Source: Bacillota bacterium
GTDB taxonomy: Bacteria > Bacillota > Clostridia > Lachnospirales > Lachnospiraceae
DNA length: 64,000 nucleotides
NCBI GenBank assembly: GCA_023411555.1
Contig: JAEYOQ010000061.1
Coordinates: 62,001-126,000 of the forward strand
Reading direction: 5' to 3'
Translations under genes and position numbers: made by a program
Part shown: piece by piece, positions 41,655 to 51,242 of the stretch
Layout: the number at the start of each line of letters is the position of its first letter
How positions within the stretch are numbered: the first letter of the stretch is position 1
The notes under the pieces: generated by a model
The model's database searches: none
Told to the model about the DNA's origin: nothing
The model's input: only the letters and a program-made list of their open reading frames with translations

Positions 41655-42680
41655 TTATGATTTGGTCAGATAAGATTTGATGGAGCTAAAGGATTCAAAT
41701 ATACCCTTTTGCTTACCGATATTCATGATCTGATTGTACATTGACGGAGATTCCTTACGTAATACTTCAAGCTTATCAAGGGTATCGCTATATGCTCCTG
41801 TAAGAACCTTATAAGATTCACAGAAGGCCTGGTTATTGCGCATCATAATAAATTCAGTTAAGGCAGTTCTTGTGATCGGCTGTCTTGTATGAGGTTTTCC
41901 GAAATGTACCATAACCCGGTAGCCTTGCTGAGTGTATTCATTTTCCTTATAGCCAGCCTTTTTAAGTGCCTCTACGAAGGCATTCGCCATAGGGCGGTCA
42001 AAAAGATCCAGTATGATGTCCATGGATAATTGGGAGGGCTTGGAGAACTCGCCCAATTTAAAGCCAGTCAGCCACCAATGATAGCCACTCCGGGTAAAAA
42101 GTATATTACCGTCCTTTCGTAATATGAAAGACATGTTGATGCGATCCTCATCTCTGACGCAGCTATAAAAGGGGCCGCTAAATATTCCGGGAATGTCAAT
42201 GTCCGGTTCTGTAGTGTAATAAATGCCTACCTCACCTCCGGTGTTCATTCCATACTGGCCTTTCCAGAATTCAATTAGCCATCTTCGTCCGCTGTACTCA
42301 AAACGGATTGGCTCGCAATCTATAATCATACTTAAGGCAGCACTTGCCTCATCATATAACCTACAGTAGCCTAATTCTCTCTGCCATGGATACATCAGTG
42401 AGTAGAAAATATCCTGGTATGGCTCATATGCAAAGCCGAAGGGCTCAATTTCCTTATTTAGCTCTTCAAGACGTTCAGAATCAGTGCCAATAAAATCAGT
42501 GAATGGCGGTACTACTTCGCCTTTCGTTTGCTTCTTTTTACGTTTTAACTGAAATATCGCAGCGCCGATTAAAAGCAAAATGAGGCCAATGAAGATTAAA
42601 GCAACGATATTTTGAGACAGATAATAAAAAATAAGACCTGTCATAAGCTGCATCGGGTTAACGATAAACGGAATCTGCAT
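41655..42680 (-). CDS. DUF4474 protein with N-terminal membrane anchor
   Basis: A 341-residue protein with a pair of membrane helices near the N-terminus (residues about 10-45, the second being IVALIFIGLILLLIGAAIF), a basic stop KRKKKQ and a large DUF4474 domain, recognisable by RLYDEASAALSMIIDCEPI and EFWKGQYGMNTGGEVGIYY. Function is unknown. The start ATG at 42680 follows AGGAAAGGAGCTG; an upstream in-frame ATG lacks a site. It is the first gene of a two-gene unit with the metallophosphoesterase. Confidence 0.82.
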   Translation of the reverse strand: MQIPFIVNPMQLMTGLIFYYLSQNIVALIFIGLILLLIGAAIFQLKRKKKQTKGEVVPPFTDFIGTDSERLEELNKEIEPFGFAYEPYQDIFYSLMYPWQRELGYCRLYDEASAALSMIIDCEPIRFEYSGRRWLIEFWKGQYGMNTGGEVGIYYTTEPDIDIPGIFSGPFYSCVRDEDRINMSFILRKDGNILFTRSGYHWWLTGFKLGEFSKPSQLSMDIILDLFDRPMANAFVEALKKAGYKENEYTQQGYRVMVHFGKPHTRQPITRTALTEFIMMRNNQAFCESYKVLTGAYSDTLDKLEVLRKESPSMYNQIMNIGKQKGIFESFSSIKSYLTKS

Positions 42681-42753
42681 GCTATCAGCTCCTTTCCTAA
42701 TGTTATATACCATAATATTCAGGTAAGGTCTCGCATGTTCGGGGAAATAGAGA

Positions 42754-42781
42754 TTGACATCTTATCAATTAGGGGTATAAT
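42754..42781 (+). promoter_or_regulatory. Promoter of the Mrp-family gene
   Basis: Perfect TTGACA (42754-42759) and TATAAT (42776-42781) with a 16-base spacer, 35 bases before the start codon. Confidence 0.7.
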
Positions 42782-42816
42782 TTTATGGAAGTTAAGTTAG
42801 GAAAGGATGATAGAAG

Positions 42817-43641
42817 ATGAGTGATTGTAATAGCAATTGCAATAGCTGTGCATCAAAATGTGCAGATCAAAAATCGAAGAATGATTTTGCAGTGGATGCT
42901 CATGAGCTAAGCAGTATCAAGAAAGTAATAGGAATCGTAAGTGGCAAGGGTGGTGTAGGTAAATCAATGGTAACCTCCTTGATGTCGGTTAATATGAATA
43001 GAAAAGGATACAATACTGCAATATTAGATGCAGATATCACAGGACCTTCTATTCCTAAGGCCTTTGGCTTGACACAGAAGGTAACCAGTAATGAGATGGG
43101 TATATTCCCGGCTAGGACTAACAGTGGAATCGAGGTTATATCCATTAATCTTCTACTGGCAAATGAGACAGATCCGGTGGTATGGAGAGGCCCGGTAATA
43201 GCAGGAACCGTTAAGCAGTTCTGGTCTGATGTAATCTGGAATGATGTGGACTTTATGTTTGTAGACATGCCCCCGGGAACCGGAGACGTACCCTTGACTG
43301 TATTCCAGTCTCTTCCGATTGACGGAATAATAATTGTAACGTCCCCGCAGGAGCTGGTTTCAATGATTGTAGGAAAAGCAGTAAAGATGGCACAGATGAT
43401 GAATGTTCCTATTCTTGGACTTGTTGAAAATATGTCATACTTTGTATGTCCAGACTGTGATAAAGAGTACAAGATTTTCGGTGAGAGTCATATTGAAGAG
43501 ACGGCTGCTAAGTATAATATTCCTTTGACAGCTAAGCTACCGATTAATCCTAAATTAGCTGCTGCCTGCGATCGTGGAATGATTGAATTATATGAAGGGG
43601 ATTGGCTAGATCAATTGGCAGATCGTTTAGAGAAACTATAG
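42817..43641 (+). CDS. Mrp/NBP35-family Fe-S cluster carrier ATPase
   Basis: A 274-residue P-loop protein that probably binds and transfers Fe-S clusters. The N-terminus has a cysteine group (C4, C8, C11, C15) like that of eukaryotic NBP35; the deviant Walker A is GKGGVGKS (43-50); DADITGPSIPKAFG, FVDMPPGTGD and the bridging CxxC in FVCPDC (C211, C214) are all present. It starts at ATG 42817 behind GGAAAGGATG. It is monocistronic with its own strong promoter and fits the Fe-S repair theme of the window. Confidence 0.93.
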   Translation: MSDCNSNCNSCASKCADQKSKNDFAVDAHELSSIKKVIGIVSGKGGVGKSMVTSLMSVNMNRKGYNTAILDADITGPSIPKAFGLTQKVTSNEMGIFPARTNSGIEVISINLLLANETDPVVWRGPVIAGTVKQFWSDVIWNDVDFMFVDMPPGTGDVPLTVFQSLPIDGIIIVTSPQELVSMIVGKAVKMAQMMNVPILGLVENMSYFVCPDCDKEYKIFGESHIEETAAKYNIPLTAKLPINPKLAAACDRGMIELYEGDWLDQLADRLEKL

Positions 43642-43648
43642 ATTATAA

Positions 43649-43709
43649 AAATGAAGTACTGGAGCATCCTATGGTAATTGAGCAAAGGAAGTTCCTGGTA
43701 CTTCATTTT
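43649..43709. terminator. Bidirectional terminator between the Mrp and ApbE genes
   Basis: AAATGAAGTAC pairs with GTACTTCATTTT (43698-43709), and an inner GGA/TCC pair extends the stem. A-runs on the left and T-runs on the right allow use on both strands, and both flanking genes point into it. Confidence 0.7.
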
Positions 43710-43723
43710 GTTGACAATAGAAA

Positions 43724-44800
43724 CTACCAAATACGAATAGAGGCTTTGAAGCCGGAGGAGTAGTGTAATTCGTAATCCTCCGTGATAAATACGGCATGGA
43801 TGTCCGGTAAGCTGTCGATCAACTCCATGCCTTTTTCCAGGCCGAGAGTAAAGCAGCTGGTAGACAGCCCGTCACCGTCTACTGATTTTGGTGAAATAAT
43901 CGTAACAGAGATTAGTCCGTTATCATAAGGAAAACCGGTTTGTGGATTTAGAATATGATGATATACTTTGTCCCCTATCTTAAAAAAACGCTCATATACA
44001 CCGGAGGATACCACAGACAGGTCGGAGATATCCATCGTAGCAATCGTTTCGTTACGATCGGCATAGGGCTTTTGAATTCCGATATGAAAGGGTATATCAT
44101 CCGGTTTACTGCCAATACAAAGGAGATTTCCACCTAGGTTTATTATGGCACTGTTTACCCCATTTTCCATCAGATAATCCTTTACCCTGTCTGCGATATA
44201 TCCCTTAGCGATGGCACCCAGGTCGATTGCAATCCCTTCCTTTGCAAAAGAGATCTCGTTCCCTGATAGGTGAATATTCTTATGATCTACAAGAGATAAT
44301 GCTTGCTTTATCATTTCTTCCTCTGGCAGGGATGGATTAGAGGATTGAAAATTCCAAATTGAGGAGACCGGAGCGATGGTAATATCAAAGGCACCGTCGG
44401 ACAATATGCTATAATCCAAGGAACAACGTATAATATCAGCTAATTCTTGTGATAAGGAATAGGTTAACCTCTTATCTTGTACCTTAGGAGCTAAGCCATG
44501 ATTGAGCTTATAGAGCTCACTGGTATCCATGGTGCGTGAGAAGATAGCTTCGTATTTTTTGATCAAGGCAAAGGAACCATCGATCAGAGCCTCTTCCTGC
44601 TTATCATAAAGACGGATGGATACCAAAGTATTCAGAAGAAAATCAGTTTTGGAGAGATACTCTGGAGCCTTTGATGGGGACATATTCTCCTTGGCAGAGT
44701 CGACTTTACTACAGCTAAGGGTCTGAAAGGGCAGTATATATGCTATCAAAAGTATGAGTAATAGTAGTTTGAAATTTACGTGATGGCTAAGTGATTTCAT
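43724..44800 (-). CDS. apbE: FAD:protein FMN transferase (ApbE family) lipoprotein
   Basis: A 358-residue flavin transferase that attaches FMN to threonine residues of proteins such as RnfG/RnfD or NqrC. A hydrophobic signal ends in the lipobox TLSC (C30), so the enzyme is on the outer membrane face. Conserved stretches include LSKTDFLLNTLVSIRLYDKQEE, GAIAKGYIADRVKDYL, NLGGNLLCIG and DGLSTSCFTLGLEKG, which carries the metal-binding region. The divergent NusG-II and Gx transporter genes often accompany ApbE or FMN-binding proteins. No Rnf gene is in this window. Confidence 0.93.
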   Translation of the reverse strand: MKSLSHHVNFKLLLLILLIAYILPFQTLSCSKVDSAKENMSPSKAPEYLSKTDFLLNTLVSIRLYDKQEEALIDGSFALIKKYEAIFSRTMDTSELYKLNHGLAPKVQDKRLTYSLSQELADIIRCSLDYSILSDGAFDITIAPVSSIWNFQSSNPSLPEEEMIKQALSLVDHKNIHLSGNEISFAKEGIAIDLGAIAKGYIADRVKDYLMENGVNSAIINLGGNLLCIGSKPDDIPFHIGIQKPYADRNETIATMDISDLSVVSSGVYERFFKIGDKVYHHILNPQTGFPYDNGLISVTIISPKSVDGDGLSTSCFTLGLEKGMELIDSLPDIHAVFITEDYELHYSSGFKASIRIW

Positions 44801-44904
44801 AATGATAGCCCCTTCCTTTTTTTACTAATTGTAAGAAGGCCCTTTCTATCTGTCAAGGCTGTAGTATGAATTATTTATAAGTGTACCAAATGAATGATTT
44901 TTTC

Positions 44905-44932
44905 TTGACAGAACATTAAGTTACTATATAAT
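44905..44932 (+). promoter_or_regulatory. Promoter of the NusG-II gene
   Basis: Perfect TTGACA (44905-44910) and TATAAT (44927-44932) with a 16-base spacer, 70 bases before the start codon. Confidence 0.65.
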
Positions 44933-45002
44933 TATCATGTACGAAAGGACCTGCGTAAAGTCTAAGCTCAAATTAGACAATCTTAATTAGAATGGAGTTT
45001 TT

Positions 45003-45371
45003 ATGATAAAAAAGAATGATTTGCTTCTGGTTGGTGTGGTTGTAATCCTTGGTTTGGCCGTAATTCTTTTCATGAATTTGACCAAGGAAGAGGGCAGTAA
45101 GGTGATCATCAAGGTCGATGGTGAGGTTTATGATACCCTATACTTATCAAAGGATACCTCTTATACGGTAGAGCTGGAGGATGGTACCTATAATACCTTT
45201 GAAATCAAAGGGGGTTATGTGGATATGCTGGACGCCAGCTGCCCGGACAAGCTTTGTGTGAATCAACGACACATCCATTTCAATAAAGAGACCATCGTAT
45301 GTCGGCCTAACAGGGTTATTCTTGAGATAGACAGCCCTGAGACCAGCGGTGTAGATGCTATTGCAAACTAA
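45003..45371 (+). CDS. NusG domain II-containing membrane protein
   Basis: A 122-residue protein with one N-terminal membrane helix (LLLVGVVVILGLAVILFM) and an extracytoplasmic NusG-II beta domain; DASCPDKLCVNQRHIHFNKETIVCRPNRVIL is the family core, with paired cysteines that may form a disulfide. Such proteins usually neighbour Gx transporters and FMN-transfer genes and may take part in membrane redox or quinone-lipid metabolism; the exact role is unknown. Confidence 0.88.
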   Translation: MIKKNDLLLVGVVVILGLAVILFMNLTKEEGSKVIIKVDGEVYDTLYLSKDTSYTVELEDGTYNTFEIKGGYVDMLDASCPDKLCVNQRHIHFNKETIVCRPNRVILEIDSPETSGVDAIAN

Positions 45372-45501
45372 CAAAGCATGCCTGACCAATAATGTGTCAT
45401 GGATACTTTTCAATAGATCACACTTATGCGAGGGTAGATGAGCGAAGGATAACCTTCAGAGTTAATAAGGAACGAATTAGTTAACAGATAAAGGAGACTG
45501 A

Positions 45502-45990
45502 ATGAAATCAAAAAAAATCGCAATCTATGGCTTACTCGTAGCACTTGCTTTTATATTAAGCTACATTGAAAGCTTATTTCCATTATCATTATCGATACCA
45601 GGTATTAAGCTGGGCCTTGCTAACCTGGTTGTCATTGTTGGTATATATAAGCTGGGTGTTAAGGAAGCCTTTATCTTATCCATCATTCGAATTATCCTGG
45701 TGGGATTTACCTTCGGAAATCCTTCCTCGATGATGTTTAGCCTTGTAGGTGGATTACTTAGTTGGTTACTCATGGTGATTTTTCAAAAATCAAAATTATT
45801 TAGTACAGTCGGTGTAAGTATTATTGGAGGAATTGCACATAATATAGGACAAATCATTGTTTCTATCTTGGTATTAGAAAACATAAATATTATTTATTAT
45901 TTACCATTTTTATTAATAGCCGGTGTGATTACTGGCGGATTAATTGGTATTCTGGCGGCGATTATTATCAAGAGGTTGAAAACTATGTAA
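45502..45990 (+). CDS. Gx transporter family protein (formerly heptaprenyl diphosphate synthase component I-like)
   Basis: A 162-residue membrane protein with five to six helices. SIPGIKLGLANLVVIVGIYKLG and GNPSSMMFSLVGGLLSWLLM match the family once annotated as heptaprenyl diphosphate synthase component I and now regarded as ECF-type Gx transporters. It starts at ATG 45502 behind AAAGGAGAC, about 130 bases after the NusG-II gene, with which it is probably co-transcribed. The transported compound is not known. Confidence 0.88.
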   Translation: MKSKKIAIYGLLVALAFILSYIESLFPLSLSIPGIKLGLANLVVIVGIYKLGVKEAFILSIIRIILVGFTFGNPSSMMFSLVGGLLSWLLMVIFQKSKLFSTVGVSIIGGIAHNIGQIIVSILVLENINIIYYLPFLLIAGVITGGLIGILAAIIIKRLKTM

Positions 45991-46023
45991 AAATATTAAA
46001 GTACTTTTAATGGTTTGGCACTC

Positions 46024-46052
46024 TTGAATAATTTGTCCATTTATGGTATTAT
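46024..46052 (+). promoter_or_regulatory. Promoter of the nucleoside-type ABC importer operon
   Basis: TTGAAT (46024-46029) and TATTAT (46047-46052) with a 17-base spacer, about 90 bases before the start codon. No purine riboswitch or other known leader structure is visible. Confidence 0.55.
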
Positions 46053-46142
46053 TCTCGTGTGGTGTTTATTCGGAAATTTTTGCTATATATTAAAGATTTT
46101 CGAAGAAATAATAATTACATCTAAAACAGGGAGGACAGATTT

Positions 46143-47276
46143 ATGAAAAAAGTTTTATCAGCATTATTAGTTTTAGTAATGGCATTTACTTTAACTGCAT
46201 GTGCAAGCAAAGGTGGTAGTGAGATCGCTCTTATCACTGACAAAGGTAACATCGATGACAAATCATTCAACCAGGGTTCTTGGGAAGGTGTTGTAGAATT
46301 TGCTAAGGCAAATAAGATTTCTCATCAGTACATTAAGCCTGAAGAGGCATCCGATGCTGGTTATCTCGCAGCAATCGACAATGCGGTAGCTAACGGTGCA
46401 AAGGTTGTTGTAACTCCTGGTTTCTTATTTGAGGTTCCGATCTATGAAGCTCAGAACAAGTATCCTGAGGTTAAGTTCATCCTTCTCGATGGTGCTCCTC
46501 ACAATGCAGATTATACTGATTTCGCTATGAATAATAACGTAGCTAGTGTTAAGTATGCAGAAGAGCAGTCCGGTTACCTTGCAGGCTATGCTGCTGTAAA
46601 AGATGGTAACACAAAGCTTGGTTTCATGGGTGGTATGGCAGTTCCTGCAGTTCAGGCTTTCGGTTATGGCTTCCTTCAGGGTGCTGAAGCAGCTGCAGCT
46701 GAGCTTGGTTTAGCAGATGGTTCTGTAACTGTTACTTATCACTACACAGGCGATTTTGCTGAGACTGATACCAATAAGGCTACAGCAAAGACAATGTACC
46801 AGGAAGGCACACAGGTTATCTTTGCTTGTGGCGGATCTGTAGGTAAGAGCGTTATGGCTGCTGCAGCTGAAGCTGGTGCTAAGGTAATTGGTGTAGATAT
46901 CGACCAAAGATATGACAGTGAAACTGTTATCACTTCCGCTACAAAGGGTCTTGGAGCTTCTGTTATAGCAGTTCTCGATTCTATTTACAAGTCCAACAGC
47001 TGGGATACCTATGCTGGTAAAGAGACATATTTCGACGCTACTAATGACGGTGTAGGTCTTCCTACCAAAGTTATCGGTGATGACAAGGCAGATGCTTTTG
47101 ACAGATTTGCATCCTTTGATAAGGCTGCATATGATGCTGTATTTGCTACCCTTGCTAATGGTTCTGTAGCTCCGGTAAGAACCTTTGCTGTTGCAGATCC
47201 TAATGGTTATGCTACATCTGAAGAGCTTACTACAAACCTTAACCTTGTGAAGGTTGCAGCTACAACCAGACAGTAA
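46143..47276 (+). CDS. BMP-family (PnrA-like) substrate-binding lipoprotein
   Basis: A 377-residue lipoprotein, signal peptide ending LTAC (C20), then the BMP fold: EIALITDKGNIDDKSFNQGSWEG, YLAGYAAVKDG, GFMGGMAVPAVQAFGYGF and VIFACGGSVGKSVM. PnrA/BmpA-type proteins bind purine nucleosides, and the following ATPase and two permeases complete a BmpA-NupABC-type importer. It starts at ATG 46143 behind GGGAGGACAG. A terminator-like hairpin at 47335-47364 separates it from the ATPase gene, which would give extra copies of the binding protein. Confidence 0.93.
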   Translation: MKKVLSALLVLVMAFTLTACASKGGSEIALITDKGNIDDKSFNQGSWEGVVEFAKANKISHQYIKPEEASDAGYLAAIDNAVANGAKVVVTPGFLFEVPIYEAQNKYPEVKFILLDGAPHNADYTDFAMNNNVASVKYAEEQSGYLAGYAAVKDGNTKLGFMGGMAVPAVQAFGYGFLQGAEAAAAELGLADGSVTVTYHYTGDFAETDTNKATAKTMYQEGTQVIFACGGSVGKSVMAAAAEAGAKVIGVDIDQRYDSETVITSATKGLGASVIAVLDSIYKSNSWDTYAGKETYFDATNDGVGLPTKVIGDDKADAFDRFASFDKAAYDAVFATLANGSVAPVRTFAVADPNGYATSEELTTNLNLVKVAATTRQ

Positions 47277-47334
47277 GTTTAAATACGATATTATCTGCAT
47301 ATTGGCTATGCCTTATGTAAGTATTAGTATTTCG

Positions 47335-47364
47335 GGGGAAAAGGCAGATCCTTTTCCCCTTTTT
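47335..47364 (+). terminator. Terminator between binding-protein and ATPase genes
   Basis: GGGGAAAAGG (47335-47344) pairs perfectly with CCTTTTCCCC (47350-47359) and is followed by TTTTT. It probably terminates most transcripts of the binding-protein gene, with partial readthrough into the transporter genes. Confidence 0.85.
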
Positions 47365-47512
47365 CAATCCTATAGGAAATTATACCCTATACAAGGTGGA
47401 ATACAAAGAACCGAAGTATCGATTGATCTGTTTTATTGTAATTATTCACAAGTAGCTTTGGTTGCTCTGATATAGTTAAATATTAAATAAATATGATAAT
47501 GGTGAGGTAGAC

Positions 47513-49057
47513 GTGGAAAACTATATAATAGAAATGCTTCATATAACGAAAGAATTTCCCGGAATTATTGCCAACGACGATATCACCCTTCAGCTTAAGA
47601 AAGGCGAAATCCATGCTCTACTTGGTGAAAACGGTGCGGGAAAATCCACTCTGATGAGTGTTCTTTTCGGTCTGTATCAGGCGGAAAAGGGAGAAATTAA
47701 GAAAAACGGAGAGGTTGTTAGAATCAACAACCCTAATGATGCCAATAGTCTTGGTATCGGAATGGTACATCAGCATTTCAAACTAGTAGAGATCTTTACG
47801 GTTCTTGAGAACATAATTCTTGGTGTTGAACCAAACAAAATGGGCTTCCTACAGAGAAAGGAAGCAAGAGACAAGGTGTTAAAATTAAGTAAGCAATATG
47901 GATTACAGGTTGATCCAGATGCCGTGATCGAGAAGATTTCGGTAGGAATGCAGCAACGTGTAGAAATTTTAAAGATGTTATATCGAGATAACGATATTCT
48001 GATATTTGACGAACCGACTGCTGTCTTAACACCGCAGGAAATTGATGAGCTTATGGACATCATGAGAGGCTTTGCAAAGGAAGGTAAATCAATCCTGTTT
48101 ATTACGCATAAATTAAACGAGATTATGTCGGTTGCCGATCGTTGTACGGTACTTCGTAAAGGTAAGTGTATCGGTACCGTAGATATAAAGGATACTTCGA
48201 AAGAAGAGCTTTCCAGAATGATGGTAGGCAGAGATATCAGCTTTACCGTTGCTAAGAAGGAAGCCACTGTCGGTGATGTAGTGTTATCGGTAAAGGATGT
48301 AACGGTTCCTTCCAAAACCAGTAAAAAGAATGCGGTTAGAAATGTGTCCTTTGAGGTGAGGGCCGGTGAAATCGTCTGTTTGGCCGGAATTGAGGGCAAT
48401 GGTCAGTCAGAGTTGGTTTCTGCTTTGACTGGTCTTGATAAGATGAGTAGCGGAGAAATCCGATTATTAGGAAAAGATATTACAAAGGCTTCTATCCGTA
48501 ATCGTTCTAAATCGGGAATGAGTCATATTCCGGAGGATCGCCATAAGTTTGGTTTGGTTCTGGATTACTCTCTGGAGGATAATATCGTATTACAGCGGTA
48601 TTGGCAGTCAGAGTTTCAGAAGAATGGTTTTATCAATCGTCCTGCGGTTCGGGAGTATGCCGATAAATTAATTAATCAATACGATGTAAGAAGCGGACAA
48701 GGTGCAATTAGTATTACTAGAAGTATGTCGGGTGGTAATCAACAGAAAGCGATTATTGCACGAGAGCTGGATAAGCAGCATGAGTTGCTGGTGGCAGTAC
48801 AGCCTACCCGCGGTCTCGATGTCGGAGCAATTGAGTTCATACACAAGCAGTTAGTTGGTAACAGAGACCAGGGTAAAGGTGTTTTACTGGTATCCTTGGA
48901 GTTGGATGAGGTTATGAATGTCAGTGATCGTATCCTTGTTATGTATGAAGGTGAAATTGTCGGTGAGCTTGATCCTAAGCAAACCACGGTAGAAGAGCTT
49001 GGTCTCTATATGTCCGGTGCGAAACGTAATATTGGAAAGGAGAACCAGCATGCGTAG
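47513..49057 (+). CDS. Nucleoside/sugar-type ABC transporter ATP-binding protein (two ATPase domains)
   Basis: A 514-residue protein with two fused ATPase domains. The first has Walker A GENGAGKSTLMSVLFG, signature ISVGMQQRVEILKML and Walker B ILIFDEPTAVLT. The second is degenerate at Walker A (GIEGNGQSELVSALTG, lacking the Lys) and has SGGNQQKAIIARELD, as usual in the YufO/NupA/RbsA class. The start is GTG at 47513 behind GTGAGGTAG. It overlaps the next gene by 8 bases. With the BMP lipoprotein and the two permeases it should import nucleosides. Confidence 0.95.
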   Translation: MENYIIEMLHITKEFPGIIANDDITLQLKKGEIHALLGENGAGKSTLMSVLFGLYQAEKGEIKKNGEVVRINNPNDANSLGIGMVHQHFKLVEIFTVLENIILGVEPNKMGFLQRKEARDKVLKLSKQYGLQVDPDAVIEKISVGMQQRVEILKMLYRDNDILIFDEPTAVLTPQEIDELMDIMRGFAKEGKSILFITHKLNEIMSVADRCTVLRKGKCIGTVDIKDTSKEELSRMMVGRDISFTVAKKEATVGDVVLSVKDVTVPSKTSKKNAVRNVSFEVRAGEIVCLAGIEGNGQSELVSALTGLDKMSSGEIRLLGKDITKASIRNRSKSGMSHIPEDRHKFGLVLDYSLEDNIVLQRYWQSEFQKNGFINRPAVREYADKLINQYDVRSGQGAISITRSMSGGNQQKAIIARELDKQHELLVAVQPTRGLDVGAIEFIHKQLVGNRDQGKGVLLVSLELDEVMNVSDRILVMYEGEIVGELDPKQTTVEELGLYMSGAKRNIGKENQHA

Positions 49058-50192
49058 TGATAAATTATCAGTGAAGAATATAACAAAGACCAAAGGCTTC
49101 TCCTCCTTTTTGGCAGCCCTGTTAGCAATCGCTTTAGGCTTAATATTTGGTTTTATTATCATGCTTGTAGCACTTCCTGCGAACTCCTTTGTCGGCTTTG
49201 GCAGGGTACTCTTTGGAGGCTTTTCCAGACTAGGTGATGTGCTTTACTATGCAACTCCAATCTTAATGACCGGTCTTAGTGTCGGCTTTGCGTTCAAGAT
49301 GGGATTATTCAACATCGGCTCCTCTGGTCAATATACCATGGGTATGTTCTTTGCTTTATATGTAGGTTTTATGTGGCCGATGCCTTCTTCTATACACTGG
49401 CTGGTTTGTGTTCTGGCGGGCATGATCGGTGGTATGATCTGGGGCTTTATCCCCGGCGTTCTTAAGGCCTTATTCAATGTAAATGAAGTAATAACCTCCA
49501 TTATGTTCAATTATATCGGAATGTATCTTGTAGATATGCTGATACAGGGTAATTCGATTATGTATGTACCCACAAAGACAAGAACGTCTTATTTGCCTGC
49601 ATCCGCTCAGATCCCTTCCTTGGGAATTCCTTATTCCAATGCGAATATAGCGGTAATAATAGCAATCTTGATTGCAATCCTATTGCATATCACATTGAAT
49701 AAAACAACGTTTGGTTATGAGCTGAAGGCAACCGGACTTAATAAGTTTGCAAGTAAATATGCCGGTATGAATGATAAGAGAAATACGATATTAACGATGG
49801 TAATCGCTGGTGCTCTTTCCGGTCTCGGCGGTGCATTTGCTATACTTGCGCCATCAACGATTGCGGGAAGCAGTATGACCTATGAGCCGATCAGTGTCAT
49901 TGCCTCTGCAGGCTTTAACGGTATTGCAGTTGCATTACTCGGTTTTGCGAATCCACTTGGAATTATCTTTTCGGCACTCTTCATTTCCCATATTGGAAGG
50001 GGCGGCACCTTGGCCAGCCTACTCGGATATAAGCCGGAGATTATCGATGTGGTAATTGCAGTCATTATTTATTTCTCTTCTTTCGCCTTAATTATGAATG
50101 CAGCTTTTGCAAGATTTATTAAGCTTCGACGCGAGAAGAAGCAGGGACAAATAAATCTGGCAGATCAAAATAAGAAAGGTAAGGAGGCGTAA
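49050..50192 (+). CDS. Nucleoside-type ABC transporter permease 1
   Basis: A 380-residue permease of the BPD_transp_2 class (YufP/NupB type), with about ten helices. SVGFAFKMGLFNIGSSGQYTMG and NKTTFGYELKATGLNKFASKYAGMN are characteristic. ATG 49050 follows AAAGGAGAA; a longer frame back to 48999 overlaps the ATPase gene and has no site. It overlaps the ATPase gene by 8 bases and precedes the second permease by 2 bases. Confidence 0.95.
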   Translation: MRSDKLSVKNITKTKGFSSFLAALLAIALGLIFGFIIMLVALPANSFVGFGRVLFGGFSRLGDVLYYATPILMTGLSVGFAFKMGLFNIGSSGQYTMGMFFALYVGFMWPMPSSIHWLVCVLAGMIGGMIWGFIPGVLKALFNVNEVITSIMFNYIGMYLVDMLIQGNSIMYVPTKTRTSYLPASAQIPSLGIPYSNANIAVIIAILIAILLHITLNKTTFGYELKATGLNKFASKYAGMNDKRNTILTMVIAGALSGLGGAFAILAPSTIAGSSMTYEPISVIASAGFNGIAVALLGFANPLGIIFSALFISHIGRGGTLASLLGYKPEIIDVVIAVIIYFSSFALIMNAAFARFIKLRREKKQGQINLADQNKKGKEA

Positions 50193-50194
50193 GA

Positions 50195-51160
50195 ATGGAT
50201 ACTGTATATTATTTGGTTCAAAATATGCTTCCTGTAGCAATTCCTTTATTATTAGTAGCTCTTGGCGGTATGTTCAGCGAGCGAAGTGGTGTTATAAATA
50301 TTGCTTTGGAAGGAATTATGTTGTTCGGTGCATTCTTTGGTTGCCTTACGGTATACTTAATTCAGGGAACCGGAATAAGTACTCAGGTAATATTATTAAT
50401 CGGTATGTTGATCGCTGCAATAGCAGGAATTATCTATGCGATGCTTCTGGCTTTTGCTGCAATTAATATGAAGGCAGACCAGACCATTTCTGGAACTGCA
50501 TTAAATATGCTGATCCCTGCAGTGATTTTACTTTTCTCAAAGATGAAGTTTAATAGTGATGGTATTACAACGGACATCAACTTCTATATTAGAGAAGTTC
50601 CGGGTTTAAGTAAAATTCCTGTACTTGGAGACCTGTTCTTCAAAAATACTTATATCACAGTATACATTGGAATATTATTCCTGTTAATATCTGTAGTCAT
50701 ATTCTATATGACGAAATTCGGCCTTCGTCTGCGTGCCTGTGGTGAACATCCCCATGCTGCAGATTCCGTTGGTATCAATGTACATCGTATGAGATACTAT
50801 GGAGTAGGCTTATCCGGTATCCTAGGTGGTGTTGGAGGTTTCTTCTATTCCGTTGGAGTTATGAATGGTAATGTAAACGGACATACCGGTGTAGCCGGCT
50901 TTGGTTTCCTTGCATTGGCGGTTATGATTTTTGGTCAATGGAAGCCTTGGAGAATACTTTTTGCTGCATTGTTCTTTGCATTCCTAAGAACACTTGCTTA
51001 TTCTGTAGCATTAATACCATTCTTGGCTAAACTGGAGTTGAATCAGGCATTTTACAAGATGCTGCCTTATATAGCAACTATGATCGTTCTAGTCTTTACT
51101 TCAAAGAAGTCAAGAGCACCGAAGGCAGAGGGTATTCCTTACGATAAGAGTACACGCTAG
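50195..51160 (+). CDS. Nucleoside-type ABC transporter permease 2
   Basis: A 321-residue permease (YufQ/NupC type). It begins PVAIPLLLVALGGMFSERSGVINIALEGIMLFGAFFG, the family signature, and contains RLRACGEHPHAADSVGINV. It starts at ATG 50195 behind AAGGAGGCG, directly after permease 1. The thymidine kinase gene follows after 82 bases, linking nucleoside uptake with salvage. Confidence 0.95.
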   Translation: MDTVYYLVQNMLPVAIPLLLVALGGMFSERSGVINIALEGIMLFGAFFGCLTVYLIQGTGISTQVILLIGMLIAAIAGIIYAMLLAFAAINMKADQTISGTALNMLIPAVILLFSKMKFNSDGITTDINFYIREVPGLSKIPVLGDLFFKNTYITVYIGILFLLISVVIFYMTKFGLRLRACGEHPHAADSVGINVHRMRYYGVGLSGILGGVGGFFYSVGVMNGNVNGHTGVAGFGFLALAVMIFGQWKPWRILFAALFFAFLRTLAYSVALIPFLAKLELNQAFYKMLPYIATMIVLVFTSKKSRAPKAEGIPYDKSTR

Positions 51161-51242
51161 TTCATTTCTTGGAGTGGGCTGACACAAGCAAACCTTAGAT
51201 AAAATAGGTTGTAGCATAAATAATAGGTGGGTATTAAATAAT

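Noticed and set aside
42900..43472. 190-residue open frame antisense to the Mrp-family gene
   Set aside because: Shadow frame; composition and lack of ribosome binding site argue against a gene.
46710..47300. 196-residue open frame antisense to the BMP lipoprotein gene
   Set aside because: No ribosome binding site, Ser/Cys/Ile-biased composition typical of antisense frames, and the sense gene is unambiguous.
47770..48399. 209-residue open frame antisense to the ABC ATPase gene
   Set aside because: Shadow of a strongly conserved sense gene; no start signals and no recognisable domain.
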